DNA from: Azospirillum sp. B510 | GTDB lineage: Bacteria; Pseudomonadota; Alphaproteobacteria; Azospirillales; Azospirillaceae | Direction of reading: 5' to 3' | Assembly (NCBI RefSeq): GCF_000010725.1 | Contig: NC_013856.1 | Coordinates: 62,001-126,000, forward strand | DNA length: 64,000 nt | Shown: positions 62,411-64,000 of the stretch, one piece after another | Layout: each line of letters opens with the position of its first letter | How positions within the stretch are numbered: position 1 is the stretch's first letter | Notes under the pieces: model-generated | Databases searched by the model: none | What the model was told of the DNA's origin: nothing | What the model saw: the letters and a program-made list of their open reading frames with translations, nothing else | Made by a program: the position numbers and the translations under genes

Positions 62411-64000
62411 TGCGCGGCCCTCACCGTCGCAGGCATAGGCATGGGCACAGGCGGTTGTACGCCGGACGCCGCGCCGTCCAGCCGGACGATGCAGCGGGCG
62501 CCGTTGAGGATGACCGGGTCATGGCTGGCGATGATCAGGGTGCGGCCCCGCCGGGCCAGCGCGATCAGGCGCTGGTAGACCAGCTGGGCTCCCTCGCGGT
62601 CGAGTCCCTCGGTCGGCTCGTCGAGCAGGTAGAGCGGCCCGTCGGTGACCAGCGCGCGGGCCAGCCCCAGGCGGCGGCGGATGCCCGGAGCCAGGGTGCG
62701 CCCGCCATCCTCCAGGACCAGATCGAGATGGCGCGGGTGGCGGTTGACCAGATCGGCGAGGTCGGCCTCGGCGAGGGCGCGCAGCAGGTCGGCGTCGGTG
62801 GCGTCGGGCCGGGCGAGCCGCAAATTGTCGCGCAGGGTGCCGGGCAGGAACAGCGGCTCCTGCGGCAGGTAGGACACTTGCGACCGCCACCAGTCGAGCG
62901 AGAGCACCCGCAGGTCGGCCCCATTCGCCAGCACCTGCCCGCGGCTCGGCTCGATCAGGCCGGCGAGCAGCTTCAGCAGGGTCGATTTGCCCGACCCGTT
63001 GCGCCCGGTCAGCACAACCACCCCGCCCGGCTCCACCGTTACGTCGAGGCCGGAGAACACCGGCTCCTCGCGGCCGGGGAAACTGGCGGCGACTCCGCTC
63101 AGCGTCAGGCCGCCGGTCCAGTCGGCCAGGGTTCGACCGCCCGCTCGCTCGACGGCGACCCCGGCGAAGCGCCGGGCCTCGGCCAGGGCGGCGGCGGCGG
63201 TGCGCAGGGTGCGGCCGTACTGGACGATGCGGCCGAACGGCGACAGCACCCGCCCGGCGATCAGGTTGGCCCCGACCAGCGTGCCGACGTCCAGCGTGCC
63301 GGCCACCACCTGCATGCCGCCCACCGCGATCACCGCGATGCTCAGCAGCCCCTGCGTCGCCTGGGTGAGCGACGCGCCGTGCAGGTGCAGCCAGCCGACC
63401 CGCTCGCCGGTTAGGCGGGCCTGCTCGGCGAGGATCCGCCAGCGCTCCATCAGGGCGGCGTGGGCACGGAAGTGGCGTACCGTCTCGGCGGCGTGGACGG
63501 CGGCGGCGACCAGCGCGTTGACCTCGCCGGTTGCGCGGTTCATCGCCGCCGCAGGCGCGGCCAGCCGCCGCTGGTCGATCCAGGCCAGCAGCGCCAGCCC
63601 AGCGCAGAAGCCCCCGGTGACCACTGCCAGCGTCGGCGACAGCAGCGCCAGCACCGCCAGCACCATCAGCGAGAAGGGCAGATCGGCGATCGTGGTCAGT
63701 CCGGCCGGTCCGAAGGCGGCGCGCGCCCGTTCGGTTCCGCGCACCAGCTCTTCGCGCGCCGCCGGGCTCCAGGCCGCCTGGGCGCGCAGATCGGCGGTCA
63801 GCGTCAGCCCGAACACCCCGGTGGCGAGACGGCGGTCCTGGTCGCCGGCGATCGCCTCGGCGATCACCCAGCGCAGCTTGCGGAGCTGGTGTTCCGCCGC
63901 CACCGCCAGAACGGCCCCCGCGGTCAGCGTCAGCAGGGTGCCGGACACCCCATGGGTGACGTAGCGGTTCAGCACCTGGATGACGAACAGCGACACCGCC
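62407..64000 (-). CDS. Type I secretion ABC exporter (permease-ATPase), N-terminus outside window
   Basis: The frame is open to the window edge (531 residues seen). The membrane part includes LTLTAGAVLAVAAEHQLRKL, FSLMVLAVLALLSPTLAVVT and LLSIAVIAVGGMQVVAGTLD. The ATPase has Walker A in VVLTGRNGSGKSTLLKLLAG, a Q-loop in SYLPQEPLFLPGTLRDN and Walker B in GPLYLLDEPTEGLD followed by the switch His in IIASHDP. The ABC signature is unusual: where LSGGQ is expected it reads LAPGIRRRLGLARAL. It resembles HlyB/PrtD/LapB exporters. The exported substrate is not encoded in the window. Confidence 0.87.
   Translation of the reverse strand, partial: AVSLFVIQVLNRYVTHGVSGTLLTLTAGAVLAVAAEHQLRKLRWVIAEAIAGDQDRRLATGVFGLTLTADLRAQAAWSPAAREELVRGTERARAAFGPAGLTTIADLPFSLMVLAVLALLSPTLAVVTGGFCAGLALLAWIDQRRLAAPAAAMNRATGEVNALVAAAVHAAETVRHFRAHAALMERWRILAEQARLTGERVGWLHLHGASLTQATQGLLSIAVIAVGGMQVVAGTLDVGTLVGANLIAGRVLSPFGRIVQYGRTLRTAAAALAEARRFAGVAVERAGGRTLADWTGGLTLSGVAASFPGREEPVFSGLDVTVEPGGVVVLTGRNGSGKSTLLKLLAGLIEPSRGQVLANGADLRVLSLDWWRSQVSYLPQEPLFLPGTLRDNLRLARPDATDADLLRALAEADLADLVNRHPRHLDLVLEDGGRTLAPGIRRRLGLARALVTDGPLYLLDEPTEGLDREGAQLVYQRLIALARRGRTLIIASHDPVILNGARCIVRLDGAASGVQPPVPMPMPATVRAAQ

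Noticed and set aside
1..64000. CRISPR arrays, tRNA or rRNA genes, or a prophage
   Set aside because: No regularly spaced repeats, no cloverleaf or rRNA-like sequence and no phage structural genes were seen while reading both strands. Only the DUF2335-like gene hints at phage or island DNA.

Overview
The window is about 68-70% G+C by eye. Its codon use, dense packing, inositol and ABC genes and IS families (ISAs1, IS1380, IS3, IS5/IS427, IS701, IS21, IS256) point to an alphaproteobacterium of the Rhodospirillales, most likely Azospirillum or a close relative. The IS load suggests a large plasmid, chromid or island-rich chromosomal region. Genus and replicon type are inference. No rRNA, tRNA or CRISPR array was found.

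Layout. (1) 1-9.2 kb: the end of a membrane-protein gene, then a plus-strand operon for an RND pump (periplasmic adaptor, anchored periplasmic protein, RND transporter, 78-aa membrane protein, SH3-domain exported protein), then a D-2-hydroxyacid dehydrogenase. (2) 9.3-11.9 kb: IS1380-family element copy 1, which has replaced the last codons of a frameshifted DUF2335-like gene. (3) 12.0-17.7 kb: an inorganic-carbon module with dabA and dabB on the minus strand, a divergent LysR regulator with a palindrome over its own start codon, and a gamma-class carbonic anhydrase. (4) 17.8-28.6 kb: IS remnants, a split E2 system (separate lipoyl-domain and acyltransferase-domain genes), a complete ISAs1 element, then a 7.8-kb Russian doll of six IS elements up to four levels deep. 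(5) 28.9-32.6 kb: IS1380 copy 2, apparently identical to copy 1, which has rewritten the C-terminus of a MESH1-like HD hydrolase gene; then a lipoprotein gene. (6) 32.7-41.3 kb: a second mobile block: a DDE element with 23-bp perfect ends, itself carrying an IS21 element, lies between two converging IS630 fragments and is followed by IS701, IS427-type and IS701 elements in a row.

(7) 41.4-57.9 kb is a complete myo-inositol catabolic cluster, all on the minus strand and read from right to left: iolC (kinase-aldolase fusion), iolD, iolE, mmsA/iolA, an inositol/sugar ABC importer (binding protein, ATPase, permease), two Gfo/Idh/MocA dehydrogenases (the second is iolG), a chemoreceptor, an RpiR-type iolR and iolB. 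Two exact GGAA-N6-TTCC boxes precede iolC and two near-matches precede iolR. Together the genes provide sensing, uptake, oxidation and breakdown of inositol to central metabolites. (8) 58.0-59.7 kb is gene decay: a frameshifted, N-truncated histidine acid phosphatase, an internally deleted IS256 remnant and a Tn3-like transposase tail. (9) 59.7-64 kb is a type I secretion operon (ABC exporter cut by the window edge, HlyD-type adaptor, TolC-type outer-membrane protein) with no exported substrate in view.

Part of the accessory DNA can be undone on paper. Removing each IS together with one target copy restores continuous reading in several hosts, so much of the order of insertion can be read from the sequence.
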